64,000 nt of DNA from Euwallacea fornicatus (Eukaryota > Arthropoda > Insecta > Coleoptera > Curculionidae). Location: contig NC_089572.1 in assembly GCF_040115645.1 (NCBI RefSeq), forward strand, positions 1,550,001 through 1,614,000. The letters run 5' to 3'. Of the stretch, positions 51,796-61,674 are shown piece by piece. A program made the position numbers and the translations under genes. The notes below the pieces were generated by a model that saw only the letters and a program-made list of their open reading frames with translations, was not told the origin of the DNA and ran no database searches. Within the stretch, counting starts at the first letter, position 1, and the number at the start of each line of letters is the position of its first letter.

Positions 51796-54213
51796 CATTC
51801 AGGGAATTCAAAACTGTGATTCCCCCGCAAATTTACTACATGGTAAAATGCATCTACTTCTTGCTGTCGGCGTTCCAAATCCGATGCGGATACCCTTCGA
51901 GGATATTGGGCAATTGCTTGTGCAAAGGCTACAGCATGGTCAACATGTTCCTGTTCAAGGGTTTCATGCTGGTGCCGTTCCTCTTCGAGCTGCGAGCCGT
52001 CATGGATTGGATGTGGACCGAAACGTCCATGGGCGTGTTCGATTGGTTGAAAATGGAAGATATTTTTGCCCACATATTCTCGCTTAAGGTGAGCTTCGTT
52101 TAAAGTGACCACCATTGCATACTCTTAGTCACAAGGGAATACAAGGTTGCACATATTAGAAAACATTGAGCGTTCTGATTTTAGTGCTTCTCACAATAAT
52201 TATCATTTTTCCAATCCAAAACGGCAAATAGAAATTTAGACGATACTAGGCATAGCCCAAAATAAATAGCGATGTTCAGTAACGTAGCAGAATCTTAGAC
52301 ATTATTTTTTTCCAAGCGTTTTAGTATCTGATATGTTAATCCATACATCTAGAAGTAATTCTCCCAAGAATTGCCGTGTTTTCAACCTCAAAAGACGAAT
52401 TATTACGTATATCCTAATAATATCTACAATATTCCCATGCTTGGCATGGTTAGTAGTTCTCTTCTAACTTTCCTAACTGAATAACGATTATCACGGTTGC
52501 ATTCGACCACATATTTACTATTTAGTGCTCGAGAAACATGGAGGACGAATACCCGCAACCCAGAGGCACCAAAAAGGGCTACTTGGTGAAATACCTGATG
52601 GGCGGTGGCCTGCTCTTCGGAATAATCGGCATAATTTGGTTCCCACTCGTGTTCTTTTCCCTGGGCAAAGCGGTGGGAGAAAGCAACGGCCCGTATGACG
52701 TCACCCTGGAATTGAGAATCGGTCCCTATGATCCGGTGTATCAAATGTCCGCGCAAAGCAATGCCTTATTCCCGTAAGTTCTGTGGACTCCCGAAAAAAT
52801 CGGATTACACGGTTTTTCCTCAGGTTTAACAATAACGATTATCAGACCCTTCTCAATCAATTCAAAAGCAACAAAAGGGCGGAACAAATATTTGCGAATA
52901 ATTATGATCCGGGAGATATCGTAGCAGCCAAGTTTAGTTTGGACTCGGCCAAAGTGTGGGGTATATCGCCTCCGGACAGAGCGAAGATGATTGAAGAAGT
53001 TAACTCAAGTAAGTTACTAATAACACGATTAAATTCCTAGATGTCCAGATAAGTCGGTGACTGAAAGGACAGTGCAGCCCTAACGTTATAACCATGAGAT
53101 ACTTTAATTGACAAAGCACGTCACTGACTTAAGTAGGAGTTTGAAACCTTGAAGATTTTAATTTTCTTTACTACGCAATTCACTACTGTACTTTCCACCC
53201 GCCGGTTCAAGTGAGAACATCGAATTTAACTCGGGTTTAACTTCAGCGAAGCCCATCAAAGTGCGACTAGACTACAAAGTTTCCCACAAAACCAGCAGTT
53301 CTACCGACTCTGGAATACTCTCGAATAATGTGGAGATCACCCTCTCGCCTGGGGAAAGCCCGGAAAAACCAAATCCTGACCGTGTTAACTTACTGAAAAT
53401 GCTTCTTGACGACAATTCCTCGAAACCTATAGATTTGAAGCAGATTTTGCCGAAATTTCTGAAAATTACCAACACCGGCCAGTCGGAACCGTATACAGGC
53501 CTTTTGGGTCCGGAATCCGAAGGTAGAATCCGGAATTCTTCAGCAGTAATACCGAAGAAAACATACGTTTATTTTTTAGAAGTAAAACACAGTGATCCAA
53601 CTTTGAGGGATTTTACGTTAAAACTGTCCAGATCGGACGGCAAAAAGGACAACACTGAATGGTGGAGCGTAAAAGAAAACTGCAGTGATGACACTTTCAA
53701 GAAATATTTGAAGGATTTAGCGTACGAGGACTGCAATAATTCACTGGTTATTTATACCCTCAACGACAAAATATTCCCGGAAACTTTGAGCATCATAACT
53801 GGAGGAGGGTAAGTTCTCTGAGGGGCATAAGACTAAGAAATAAATCACACGTCGATTCGGCGCCGCTATGACCATTTTTTCCTCGATTTTTACATGCTAA
53901 AAACATTGTTTCATTCCAAATTTCCAGAATCATCGGTCTTTATACCACCCTGGTCTTCGTGGCGTCCCGCGTCTTACGTGGCATCTTCGCCGATCAAGTG
54001 GCGAAGATCATGTTCGAAGATCTACCAAACGTGGACCGTATTCTTCAATTGACCCTGGATGTGTATCTTGTCCGCGAGGCACGCGAATTCGCTCTCGAAG
54101 AGGACTTGTTCGCCAAGCTTATCTTCCTCTTCCGTTCCCCGGAAACCATGATCAAGTGGACCAGGCCGAAAGAGGAGCTGGAGGACGAGGACGAAGACCC
54201 CGAAGCAAACTAA
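22335..54213 (+). CDS. Piezo: Piezo mechanosensitive ion channel, complete, 37 coding exons (2640 aa)
   Basis: Trimeric mechanically gated cation channel of the plasma membrane. Exons: 22335-22398, 28608-28819, 29007-29262, 29417-29663, 29844-30018, 30203-30355, 31246-31296, 32053-32179, 32387-32502, 32553-32949, 33133-33329, 33378-33526, 33587-33867, 33921-34234, 34628-34927, 34984-35185, 35309-35570, 35701-35886, 36005-36333, 36477-36602, 37550-38017, 40229-40344, 41235-41375, 42053-42146, 42302-42459, 42513-42604, 49798-50059, 50118-50281, 50399-50581, 50633-50803, 50929-51076, 51248-51462, 51803-52088, 52526-52773, 52824-53008, 53247-53808, 53928-54213. Sum 7923 nt, all phases consistent. 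Landmarks: MGNYWVCAALFRCLLPVLIG start, KFGIE and TTILASRGAELIEEMRAKR in the blade and beam region, IRSGDYYMF, and the anchor motif PF-x2-E-x6-W at 2177-2188. Then come YPQPRG, the outer helix near 2237-2258, the extracellular cap with TEWWSV, the inner helix after 2546, LPNVDRIL and RSPETMIKWTR. An in-frame TGA lies just upstream of the ATG. Confidence 0.96.
24714..25389. mobile_element. fold-back MITE with long inverted arms, TA-flanked, mariner-like ends
   Basis: Two nearly identical arms of about 325 bp face each other around a short loop near 25040-25060. The outer ends read CAGTCACTCAAAAAAGTATC at left and its imperfect complement (GATACTGTTTTGATTGACTG) at right. TA dinucleotides flank both sides (24712-24713, 25390-25391), the target duplication of Tc1/mariner elements. 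No transposase coding; non-autonomous. The open frames inside are arm sequence. Confidence 0.88.
27726..28455. mobile_element. MITE with nested terminal repeats, copy 1
   Basis: Outer inverted ends: tatacagggtgtaacatatc at left and gatacgttacaccctgtatg at right. A second inverted pair lies inside (tatacagggtggcaaaattt near 27840; cgccaccctgtatatc near 28340). A related copy with the same order of parts lies at 46820-47467. Non-autonomous; family unknown. Confidence 0.75.
28608..36602 (+). CDS. Piezo: Piezo exons 2-20: blade and beam region
   Basis: Nineteen closely packed exons encoding residues about 22-1381, the repeated four-helix blade units and the beam. Recognisable stretches: FCPxxP-like FVPVPTKETMKGHSG at the start, WARYFGLTPLRVSLCDNST across the junction at 29663/29844, and LGTNIIMMAWSITYISW across 32502/32553. 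Others are DIGLEKFETKQLFVRL, YLANYAYYKFGIEISFMATI, and MDRIKANQQKIQ at the end. Introns here are often only 48-60 bp. The intron after exon 4 uses GC instead of GT. Exon 7 is only 51 nt (17 codons) and symmetric in phase 0, so it could be skipped without a frameshift. Confidence 0.93.
30356..31245. other. Piezo intron 6 with an unexplained coding-like stretch
   Basis: 890-bp intron. A 90-nt stretch at 30827-30916, after an acceptor-like ctaaag, reads without stops as protein-like sequence and then meets TAA. It could be an unused or alternative terminal exon, or chance. Confidence 0.35.
31297..32052. other. Piezo intron 7
   Basis: 756-bp intron with repeat ends near 31455 (atacagggttgtgatt) and 31650 (cgccctgtataaat), which face each other and may bound a short MITE. 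No coding sequence. Confidence 0.5.
36603..37549. other. Piezo intron 20
   Basis: 947-bp intron; a degenerate repeat end (acagagtgtcccaaat) lies near 37275. No exon recognised. Confidence 0.55.
37550..38017 (+). CDS. Piezo: Piezo exon 21: proline-rich intracellular insert, possible cassette
   Basis: 468-nt exon (156 codons, residues 1382-1537) rich in Pro, Ser and acidic residues, with stretches such as IEEEDEEIAPLTPR and FSPPPYDEAPPYAEA. It starts and ends in phase 1, so it can be skipped while keeping frame. Joining exon 20 directly to exon 22 would read KIQ-A-IRSGDYYMF. The PPPY at 1481-1484 fits the WW-domain ligand consensus. No membrane segment is present. It lies in the weakly conserved cytosolic stretch after the beam. 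Confidence 0.85.
38018..40228. other. Piezo intron 21
   Basis: 2.2-kb intron. A stretch at 39510-39790 is open in several frames on both strands but shows no domain or splice sites. Otherwise AT-rich and unremarkable. Confidence 0.55.
40345..41234. other. Piezo intron 22 with a short tandem repeat
   Basis: 890-bp intron containing three and a bit copies of a 32-bp unit at 40993-41094. No coding sequence. Confidence 0.6.
40993..41094. repeat. 32-bp tandem repeat, about 3.2 copies
   Basis: Unit begins actgtcattctagcag at 40993, 41025 and 41057, with a partial start at 41089. Copies are identical except for one base (gacaac / gaccac) in the third. Confidence 0.93.
41376..42052. other. Piezo intron 23
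   Basis: 677-bp intron. A minus-strand open frame at 41503-41856 contains two related blocks (HNSKWQLLSNLM and HNSKWQYMSNFM). It matches no family I know and is probably a local duplication. Confidence 0.45.
43971..45068 (-). mobile_element. 5'-truncated R1-type LINE fragment with poly(A) and target duplication
   Basis: Minus-strand remnant of a non-LTR retrotransposon. Upstream part (45061-44663): the later palm/thumb of reverse transcriptase with KTELVLLVGRR and KYLGVWIG. Downstream part (44744-44376), in another frame: the C-terminal region with TFIPRIRKWY and LAQVFTGHGVFGKYL. This is followed by the remains of a Cys/His knuckle (MEDTPEHTLWMCPEW) whose leading cysteine position is a TGA. 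The catalytic YADD region is absent through 5' truncation. The 3' end is a run of nine T (43971-43979), a poly(A) on the minus strand. The 12-bp direct repeat gtggttaca(a/g)cc flanks it at 43959-43970 and 45069-45080. Dead copy. Confidence 0.88.
45898..46563. mobile_element. MITE with long imperfect terminal inverted repeats
   Basis: Left arm starts tgtacagggtgtctggtgac. The right arm is its imperfect complement, ending gagttacgagacctccgta. The arms match for about 125 bp at roughly four in five positions, and recognisably for another 40 bp (attaatatttcaaaaacg on the left). Internal CAGAGTGTTCAATTA and its partner AATTGAACACCCTGTG form a second inverted pair. No coding sequence. Confidence 0.72.
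46820..47467. mobile_element. MITE with nested terminal repeats, copy 2
   Basis: Same order of parts as the element at 27726-28455. Left outer end atacaggacttaagatatca, inner end gatatacagagtggcaaaag, then inner right end tgccaccctgtatatcg followed by the shared stretch with catgggc and ttaacattttt. Outer right end is gatgatatgttacactctgt. More diverged than copy 1 at its left end. Confidence 0.72.
49798..54213 (+). CDS. Piezo: Piezo exons 27-37: distal blade, anchor, cap and pore module
   Basis: Encodes the most conserved part. Blade/helix segment FLSLPLPLMVFFWGSLTIPR, a charged Ser/Thr-rich loop (exons 29-30), FFRQLLDPTARVAADVYMYM, and the anchor with FQIRCGYPSRILGN and VPFLFELRAVMDWMW. 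Outer pore helix LVKYLMGGGLLFGIIGIIWF, extracellular cap (about 2265-2545, including YQMSAQ, WGISPPDRAKM and NTEWWSVKENC), inner helix IIGLYTTLVFVASRVL and the cytosolic C-terminal domain with PNVDRI and IKWTR. Ends in an acidic tail, then TAA at 54211-54213. Confidence 0.95.
51740..51797. repeat. (TA)n plus poly(T) next to a Piezo acceptor
   Basis: About 19 TA units followed by a run of 18 T, reaching to five bases before the acceptor AG (51801-51802) of Piezo exon 33. The T run serves as its polypyrimidine tract. Confidence 0.93.
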
Positions 54214-56110
54214 ATTTCTCCCTAAATCGTGGGGTGGTTCTTCGACTAAACTGCTGAACTCTTTGGTTAAGTCGTGGATTGTTTGAAACTTTGGCATATC
54301 ATGTGCTATTTGGATATTGTATATTGTTCCTACGATCGGCTTTATTACGGCGAGCGGCGTGTGACTAATGAAGAAAATAACATGAAAAAACATCAAATTT
54401 AACAGGTTTTATAGACTTATCACTTCGTCGCGTAAGTGAGTAGCATCACTCAGTAGCTTGTATTAAAATACAACGCTTCAGAATATAACCCCAAACTTTC
54501 ATCGATCATCATGCGCCGCTTGAAGCACGCGATTTTTCTATTTATCCTAATGAATTTAAATATTAATTATTATTGTTCCATTGACGGGTTTGAAAGAGAT
54601 TAATTTTAAAGTTATTTACTGCAGAAAACTATATTGTGCTAATAATTATTGGTAAATGGAATCTGCTTTTACATCTTCGGATGTAAAAATACAGTGTGAT
54701 TCTTTGATTTTTGTTCTTTTACATTTTAAAAAGTAATTTGATTAGTGCAGTCACTGGTAAGGTTTAAATGAGGATGACGCCAGTCCGCCCTTTAATATAG
54801 GATTTATTTTTTTATCTTTACGGTAACATGTATACAGGGTTAGTCATATACAGCAGTTTGGTAAATATTTGTTTTGACACATCTGTCAAATTAAAGGTTT
54901 TTAGATTCGTGTTATAAATTTATGATAGACAGTTACCAATTAAGGTTCTTTTTCTAGTTTTTTATTGAACACAATGAACATGAATCACCACTTAACAACT
55001 TATTTACAGTCGAAATAATCATAAAGACGACCTAGTCATAAAAGTGGGACTTAAATTGTAACAAGACAGCATGATAGAGTTACCAAATACCGCCATTTTC
55101 ATCTACTTTCTATCGTTGTTTTTTTTATACTAAAAACAGTTTTTTTAGTTGAGATTATGTCTATCTATTTCGTATAATTTTGTTCAGATTTTAAAATAAC
55201 TATTTGCAAAAACATATCGAATCAGAACGCCTGTAATTATGTTAGGAGAAATTAATCACCTCATTAGTCTTAAGTTATTTAACATAATATTTACCCTTCT
55301 ATGTGAATCTCCACATATATACCGGAGTGCAACAGAAAACGTACTTGGGTCCTAAAAGTTAATATACTATTCTGTTGTCTATTGAAAGCGTGAAATTTTC
55401 GAATATTTAATGTGCATTTTGTATTTTTTTTAATCTATTTTGTGTTACACAAGAGTTTTTATATATCTATAAATACATTAAGCGCCGGTTTTTCAATGTT
55501 AATCTTTAAAGCAATGTGTCATAGTTGCCGATGTGCGAAGTCCCTCTATCTACGGGGCATGGAAAGATGAATTTAATAATTAGTCTCAGATAAATACACA
55601 AAAAAAACAGAATATAAATATTTACTTTCACACCTACTATAAAACTGCATCTTCTGAACAAGATGGTGAAGGAGGATATTTCATTAAGTCGCTATGGAAT
55701 CACATCCGGGTAACGCTTAACGAATCTACTCACGAAGCGCTGATCTTCCATTATATATTCAAAAAGTCAATATAACAGAAAATGTTATTAAGAATTATGT
55801 ACGAACTTAACGGAATAATTCGCTTATTGTATGTAAACGGTTGAAAGATAAGAAAATGGAAAAGTTAACTTGGGCAAAATAGATTTTATGAAAAGAGAGC
55901 ATTTTTTATTCTCAAAACAAAAATAAAATTTTTAGCTGCTCTGTTCGAATATAATAAGTTCGAAATAAGTGGGAAAATTACGATACTATACCGGGTTTTG
56001 CCATTTTCCTATAAACCCACTTCATCTGCCAGTTAGTTGTGACCTGACGGCTATGGCTTTTTAAATGGACATTGAAAAACCGGTCCTAAGTGAATACCAA
56101 TAAATTATGT
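54214..56110 (+). other. Piezo 3' untranslated region, end uncertain
   Basis: AT-rich noncoding DNA after the stop. AATAAA occurs at 55922 and near 56098; neither could be chosen. A repeat end (tatacagggttagtc) lies near 54832. Confidence 0.4.
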
Positions 56111-58702
56111 TTTATTTATCCTAAGCTTTACACCTCTGTCTATAGCATGTCAAATTTGAAGACTAATCATATGTTCAATGATTGAGAATTGATTCATACC
56201 AATATCACTAGTGATAAGCTCAAAAGCGGTGAAAAATGCCTTGAGGATTGCGAATGTCGGTCGCGAGTCATACTACTTCCCTAAAATTAGGGAAGCGGGA
56301 GTTGTTGGAAAAGAAAGTTGATCCAGATTCTGGAATTTTGTATAAAATGAGACTTCTTCGTTAGCGCGAACGCTGTAAATGTGAGGAAGCATTGTCAAAA
56401 TACGCACGAGATTATTCACGTTATAGGACGTCGCTGCCTCCAGAACTTAAATAATTTCGTGTTATGAAGAGAAAAATTGTCATTCAGGGAGAACTTTGGT
56501 GCGTTCAGGTTTGGTTTCCAGGGAATTATGTTGTGAATCTAAGATTTGTCGCATTAATGGTCCATCTGATGCTTCAAGTCGTTCTGCTAACGCTGTTTAA
56601 GCCTATCCCAACTTTCCTTGTTTGAAATATTAAGTAAAGCAAGATACCTATCTCAGTTTACTTCTATTGTGAAACTTTGGAGATTTAGTGTTTTACAACT
56701 CAGTCTGGCAATTCTTGCTGAATAAAGTTGCCTTTAGCATATCTTCTACAAATTCATATCCCAGGTCAGAGCTGCTGCGATCGCCACGTTGAGGTCACGA
56801 AGCTTTCTCAAGCTCTTATGGTGAGGCCTTCATGTATGCTTTTAGAATTTATTGTTGTGAATTGGAAATTGAGAGTAGTAGGGAGGAGATGAAGGGCTGT
56901 GACTATCTATAGATAAAACAGAAAATCGCGGAGTATTACCGTGTACGATACGTATTTATATTATGGAATATTTACAATATTGTAAATTGTTCATAATACA
57001 AAGAGGAACGTGTTATTAATAAAAATTACAAATTCTGGACAAATTGGAGGAAGGAAAAGTTTTTCCTGCAGAATTGCCATATGATGCTTATGGCTATTGC
57101 TTATTATATCACAATTATTACGCAACCATCGAGAGTCTAATAAACAATTAACGAAAGATGTAAACAAGAAGAGGTGTCTCAGTAAAAAAAAACTGTAATG
57201 AATTGGGTTTTATATTTAATCTGTTTCCATACATTAAATATTCTATTAAAAAATATACAGAAAAAAAGTTACAATCATACACAGAGTGGTCCAATAAGAG
57301 CGCTTCGGAGGATTACGGCTTTATTAATTTTTTTGATGAAAAATTGTTTTTACACTTGTATGTACGACCTTATAGGGCACATTTTAAAAATATTGTCATT
57401 TATACTGGGTGCGCAAAAAAAAGATACAATGCAAACTTACGTTTTTTTTAAATAGAACGCCCTATATTTTTTTAAATATTTGAAATTAGAAGAAAAAATT
57501 AGTAGAAGTTTGTATAACACTCAATAGGTCTGAAACAAATACTTCTTGAGAAAATTAGAGAAATGCAAAAATGCAAGGGTCAAGAAAATTTTTTTTCTAC
57601 GTGAACTGAATGAATGAATTATCGTTTTTTGACCGGTAAGTCTTAACAACAGATACTTCTTCAAGTTGAAAATAGCTCTCTTGAAATTTTATATGCAGGG
57701 TGAGCAAAAATATTGATTACATCTTACTCACTTATGATTTAGAATATCTTGTTTATTTTAAATGGAATGTAGACATTTTTATGTATTCATTAGAATCACT
57801 ATTCAATGCCCTTTCACATGATACCAATATGTCTTATTCGTATCTTTAACCGTTTCTCGTAAAATGAGGTTTTATTTCATTTTAAATAACAACAAGTACT
57901 TTCAGGGTGTGCCTTGGATTCGTTTCCATGGTTACAAAAACAAAAACATCAGATTGTGATAATTTTTCTAAAAATTTCACAATTTTTCAAAATATACATT
58001 CGAAATTTCCATTATTTTGGATGTAAAGCTAAATGCGTTTTTGAAAAGACGATTTCACTTTTAATAATGTTTCTGGTGTGATTTTTCTAAAGGCATTCCG
58101 GATTCGAATTTTCATATTCTCTTTCGTTGTCGGTGGTTCTTGGTGAACTGTATCTTTAATATATCCCAACAAAAAGAAATCGATGCAAGTAAGTTCGGGT
58201 GATCTTGCTGGCCACAGCTGAGATCCTCCTCGTCCAATCCATATATAAATGTTTGGTCAATCATGGTACAGTCATTTTAGGGGTGCCCTTTACACACAGC
58301 AAATCAATTAGCGGTTTCCGGACAAGCAATGAAATTCCCTGTTGTTTCACAAAAACAAGGTGACTATCATATAATTAACCTTCTTCAATGCCAAATTATA
58401 ACGACTTAACTAGTTTCTTTTCAATTTCGTTTCAATTTCAATACCTTATAGTAATATACCTCGAAATACCTATGATAAACGTACGTAGTCCGTTAAGCCC
58501 GTGTGCTTATTATCGACCTTGTAACGTTAATAACTATTACAATGTCTACAATACCTTACATAAGGAAACCTAATCAAAGCAGGACATATGTGTATTAATT
58601 AGTATAATATGACTTAGTACGGAGTGAAATACTTAATTTCGGCAGCCTGTTCACGTACTTCTCTGTTCCTTTGCGCCGCCCATTAGCACTCAATGCCTCC
58701 AA
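56111..58702. other. intergenic, repeat-rich
   Basis: Holds a mariner-type remnant (57903-58265) and weak repeat ends near 57280 and 57400. The overlapping frames at 57198-57455 are repeat sequence, not a gene. Confidence 0.5.
57903..58265 (-). mobile_element. mariner-type transposase C-terminal remnant
   Basis: On the minus strand, 58250-58029 is open to a TAG and reads WIGRGGSQLWPARSPELTC, then IDFFLLGYIKDTVHQEPPTT and a tail ending SFQKRI. The W-P-x-R-S-P-[DE]-L-T-x-x-D-F-F pattern is the last catalytic block of IS630/Tc1/mariner-type transposases found as repeats in insect genomes. About 120 bp further on, the sequence ends in a terminus (cagggtgtgccttgg at 57905) like the other ACAGGGTG repeats here. 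The N-terminal two-thirds is missing or too degraded to read. Confidence 0.62.
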
Positions 58703-58920
58703 TTATTGATCGTTCTTAAATTGGTGAATTTCTTTAATGGACATTGCTACTTCGTGTTTGGACCTTAGGTGGATCTGAAGGTTCTGACCGTATCTCGCTG
58801 AATGACCGCAATAAGGGCAGAAGAATGTAGGACCTTTACCACAGCTGTATTTCCGGTGATTGTACAAAGATGCAGGGTGTCCGTATTTTTTGCCGCACTT
58901 CGGACACTCGAATGGACGCT
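58703..58920 (-). CDS. lola: lola-type alternative terminal exon A (C2HC + C2H2 fingers)
   Basis: Acceptor tgtatattttag (AG at 58922-58921), two bases AG completing a codon, then 71 codons and TAA. Finger 1 C-x2-C-x12-H-x4-C (FECPKCGKKYGHPASLYNH), linker CGKGPTFF, finger 2 C-x2-C-x12-H-x4-H (CPYCGHSARY). This paired-finger layout in a single 3' exon is typical of longitudinals lacking. That is a BTB transcription factor of axon guidance and gonad/neuron development, whose isoforms differ by such exons. The lola name is inferred from architecture. Confidence 0.83.
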
Positions 58921-59664
58921 CTAAAATATACAAATGTTGTGTAAAAATACGTAATGTACTAACAATTATTATTGAACGATTGTGTAGCATACAGGGTGTT
59001 TTGCAAATATAGACGCAACAGGATATCTAGTATTTTCGGCCTGAAGTGATTCAGAACATATATGCATATCTTTAAAGGATTTTTTCCATTATTGCCGCTC
59101 AAGGAATGTCGCCTTAAATTTGCGTCGTATGTTTAGAGAACACTCTGTAGATTAAACTGTTTTTAATTGAGAAACAGATTATGATAGAGTTTTATAAAAA
59201 TACTGGAATGTTCAGGGCCAGTAGATCGACACATTGGCAACTCTACTTGGAAATCAATTTCCGAAGACATTATAAAATTGGCCTTGTGGCAACGTTTCCA
59301 TGTATACTGTCCTCTTGGTAAAAATGCTGGAACTTTGATCTAGAAGCCCTTAGGGTAATGTTGCGACAACTAATTTCACAATGAAGAAGTTCAATCCCAT
59401 AAGGCCCGTTTAGGTAAAAGTAAGATACAGAGTACTTGTATTATCCGCCTGTCTCAGTATCGACGTTTTATGTCGCGGAGGGTTCAAACTTGCTCTAATT
59501 GTCCCTGGGGCCGCGTAATAAACATAATTAGAGATCTTAAGGGCATTCTTTTAACGACCAATGGGAAATTGTATCGTGAGAATCCGGCATGTTTCTCTAA
59601 CAAATTAGGTATAAATTACTGGTACGAGATTGTTTGAACCACATTTATTTCTAAATATTGAGTC
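58921..59664. other. between lola-type exons A and B
   Basis: Noncoding; carries a repeat end (acagggtgttttgc) near 58990. Nothing else recognised. Confidence 0.5.
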
Positions 59665-59852
59665 TTATTCTTGAAAGCCAAAATTATGTCTTCGAAGATG
59701 CCTCATGAAGTTACACTTTATCTTGCTTCTATAAGGGCACAGCATGCACACATGAGTAGCTTCTTTGCCGCACTCAAACACCAGATGGTTCCTCAGTGAA
59801 CTTTTCAATTTGTAAGTTTTACCACATTTTTGGCATTTATAGATGTCGTAAT
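59665..59852 (-). CDS. lola: lola-type alternative terminal exon B (C2HC + C2H2)
   Basis: Acceptor ttctattatag (AG at 59854-59853), then AT completing a codon, 61 codons and TAA. Finger 1 YKCQKCGKTYKLKSSLRNH followed by x4-C; finger 2 CMLCPYRSKIKCNFMRHLRRH (C-x2-C-x12-H-x3-H). Same splice phase as its neighbours. There is no internal ATG, so it makes sense only as a spliced exon. Confidence 0.83.
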
Positions 59853-60733
59853 CTATAATAGAATAAGCGAATTAGTGAATTGGCGATGAGGATTGGGAAA
59901 AAAGAATCTGAAGCAGATTAACATAGGCCCAACGCACAGAAATGCATAAAATATTATAGTTTTTTTTTCTAAAGCGATTTCCTAGTGGTACAATGCTTGA
60001 AGATGTGTGGCATGCGACCGGGCTGAAGCTCCACAGCAAATTGGAGGACTTCATGAGCGACAGCTGCCTTGAATTCCAAATGTTTCGTTGCTCCAGCAGC
60101 CCCAAAATAAATCTAGATGCTATACGATAGCGGCAGATTTGCATTCAACGTGATAAAATAAACATTATTGCCCCTCGACTCCCTAGGAAAGTAACCATAA
60201 CCAACGCAGAGAGTAGTCGCGAAAGCAAATGCTAACAAACGCATGCGTTAGGAGAAACAAGTAAGTGATAGATGTAGCACAATGAATAGCCTAGCCATAA
60301 GCTATTTCATCAGCCAATTCAGCTACATTCTACGTACCTTCAAAATAGCTACAATGTATTATTTTCGATAAGAATATTTAATGAAATATCACCGCATGCC
60401 AGTAGCAACGCCTAGGCCGTGAAAATGCCTCGGTCGAGTACGGTTATTTATGTTCGTTTATGCGTTTTAAAGATGCGTGAAAATAGTGAACATAATTCAC
60501 TGGAAAGCGACACTCGCGTAATTGTCGCCCTCGCCTACAACTTGTGCGAAAGATTTCACGCTCGTGTGTTATGAGTCACTTTCTTCGCCCGTTATGTAAA
60601 CAACTACTTCAACGCAATCACAGAATTTCCCCTCATAAAGTTAAATTTTTTGTACTTTATGGCTAGATGTTGGGAAGTTCTTCGCTGGGGAAAATAATTT
60701 TGAACATTGGTGGATTTTCTTTATTTACAAGAA
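59853..60733. other. between lola-type exons B and C
   Basis: 880 bp with no recognisable exon; the minus-strand open frame at 59872-60144 has no cysteine-histidine pattern. Confidence 0.5.
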
Positions 60734-60933
60734 TTATAACCAGTAGTTCTCACATATGCCCCCATGAGTGCATTTGTAGTGTCGCTTCAGATTGGTTTTC
60801 AGGTTGCTTTTGTAGGCACACCCGGGAAATGAACAGGAGAGTTTGGGCGTTCCGCAGTAGTATTTCTTGTGCATGTAGTAGGAGTTAAACTTCTCGTAGG
60901 CTTTCTCGCATAACTCGCATCTATACTTCAACT
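60734..60933 (-). CDS. lola: lola-type alternative terminal exon C (C2HC + C2H2)
   Basis: Acceptor ttattttcag (AG at 60935-60934), AG completing a codon, then 65 codons and a stop. Finger 1 CELCEKAYEKFNSYYMH-x4-C. Finger 2 has the longer C-x4-C knuckle (CSFPGC) followed by x12-H-x4-H. Short tail HGGICENYWL. Confidence 0.83.
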
Positions 60934-61341
60934 CTGAAAATAATAATGAAACCTGAGTACTAGATAAAGTGTCTAAAGCCCGTTTGTGTCCAGTAAGAAA
61001 AAATTAACTATGTAACGTGGTAGTGGCGAATGCGCACTTGCCGAGTTTACGGACTCATTACTACGCATTTATGGTACTTAAACCAGGACGGATCTAATTA
61101 AATTCTGATCGACTTACAAATGTCACGAGGCGCTTTCACCATTCTGTGCAGACGCAGAATGTGCGCACAATGCAGCACACAAGCATTAAATGTAATTTTA
61201 CTGCATAGAAATCTTCCATCTTCAGCCAATATCACTAGAAAAAAGTAGTGAAGCTTTGGTAGTATTGTTAACTAAATTCTTTATTTAGTCCTGTCCACTC
61301 TTATTGCATAAATCTATATAACTTAACACAAATTTAGACAT

Positions 61342-61520
61342 TCAATTGTGCCGTCGGTGAGTCTGAAGATGATTCTTGAGGGTGTGTTTGTGCTGAAAAG
61401 CCTTGAAGCAAAAGTGACATGTAAAGGTTGGTTTCTTGCCACATCCGTATTTTTGATGAGTGTAGAGAGACGATTTTAACTTATATTTTCTGTTGCAACT
61501 GTTGCATTTCAAGCGCTTGC
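61342..61520 (-). CDS. lola: lola-type alternative terminal exon D (C2HC + C2H2)
   Basis: Acceptor attttttag (AG at 61522-61521), GC completing a codon, then 58 codons and a stop. Finger 1 CNSCNRKYKLKSSLYTH-x4-C; finger 2 CHFCFKAFQHKHTLKNH-x3-H. Its first finger closely resembles that of exon B (YKLKSSL in both), suggesting duplication within the cluster. Confidence 0.83.
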
Positions 61521-61674
61521 CTAAAAAATAATTGGGTATAGAAGGGATTAGAAAGGACAGCAGAGGGAAACCGCAATCATTCAATCCCATAATAGAATAC
61601 TTATGTTTGAAAAAAAGGTGGTGAATGAAATTATCGCCAAAAATCTGGAAAATACTCGGACTAAATTGAATTTA

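Noticed and set aside
51719..52087. 122-codon plus-strand frame and a 106-codon minus-strand frame over Piezo exon 33
   Set aside because: Shadows of the true Piezo frame, extended by the TA/T repeat.
54022..54396. Minus-strand 124-codon frame at the Piezo 3' end
   Set aside because: Mirror of the conserved Piezo C-terminal coding sequence.
57198..57455. Two overlapping 82-85 codon plus-strand frames
   Set aside because: Repeat-derived sequence with no protein signature; both frames are equally open.
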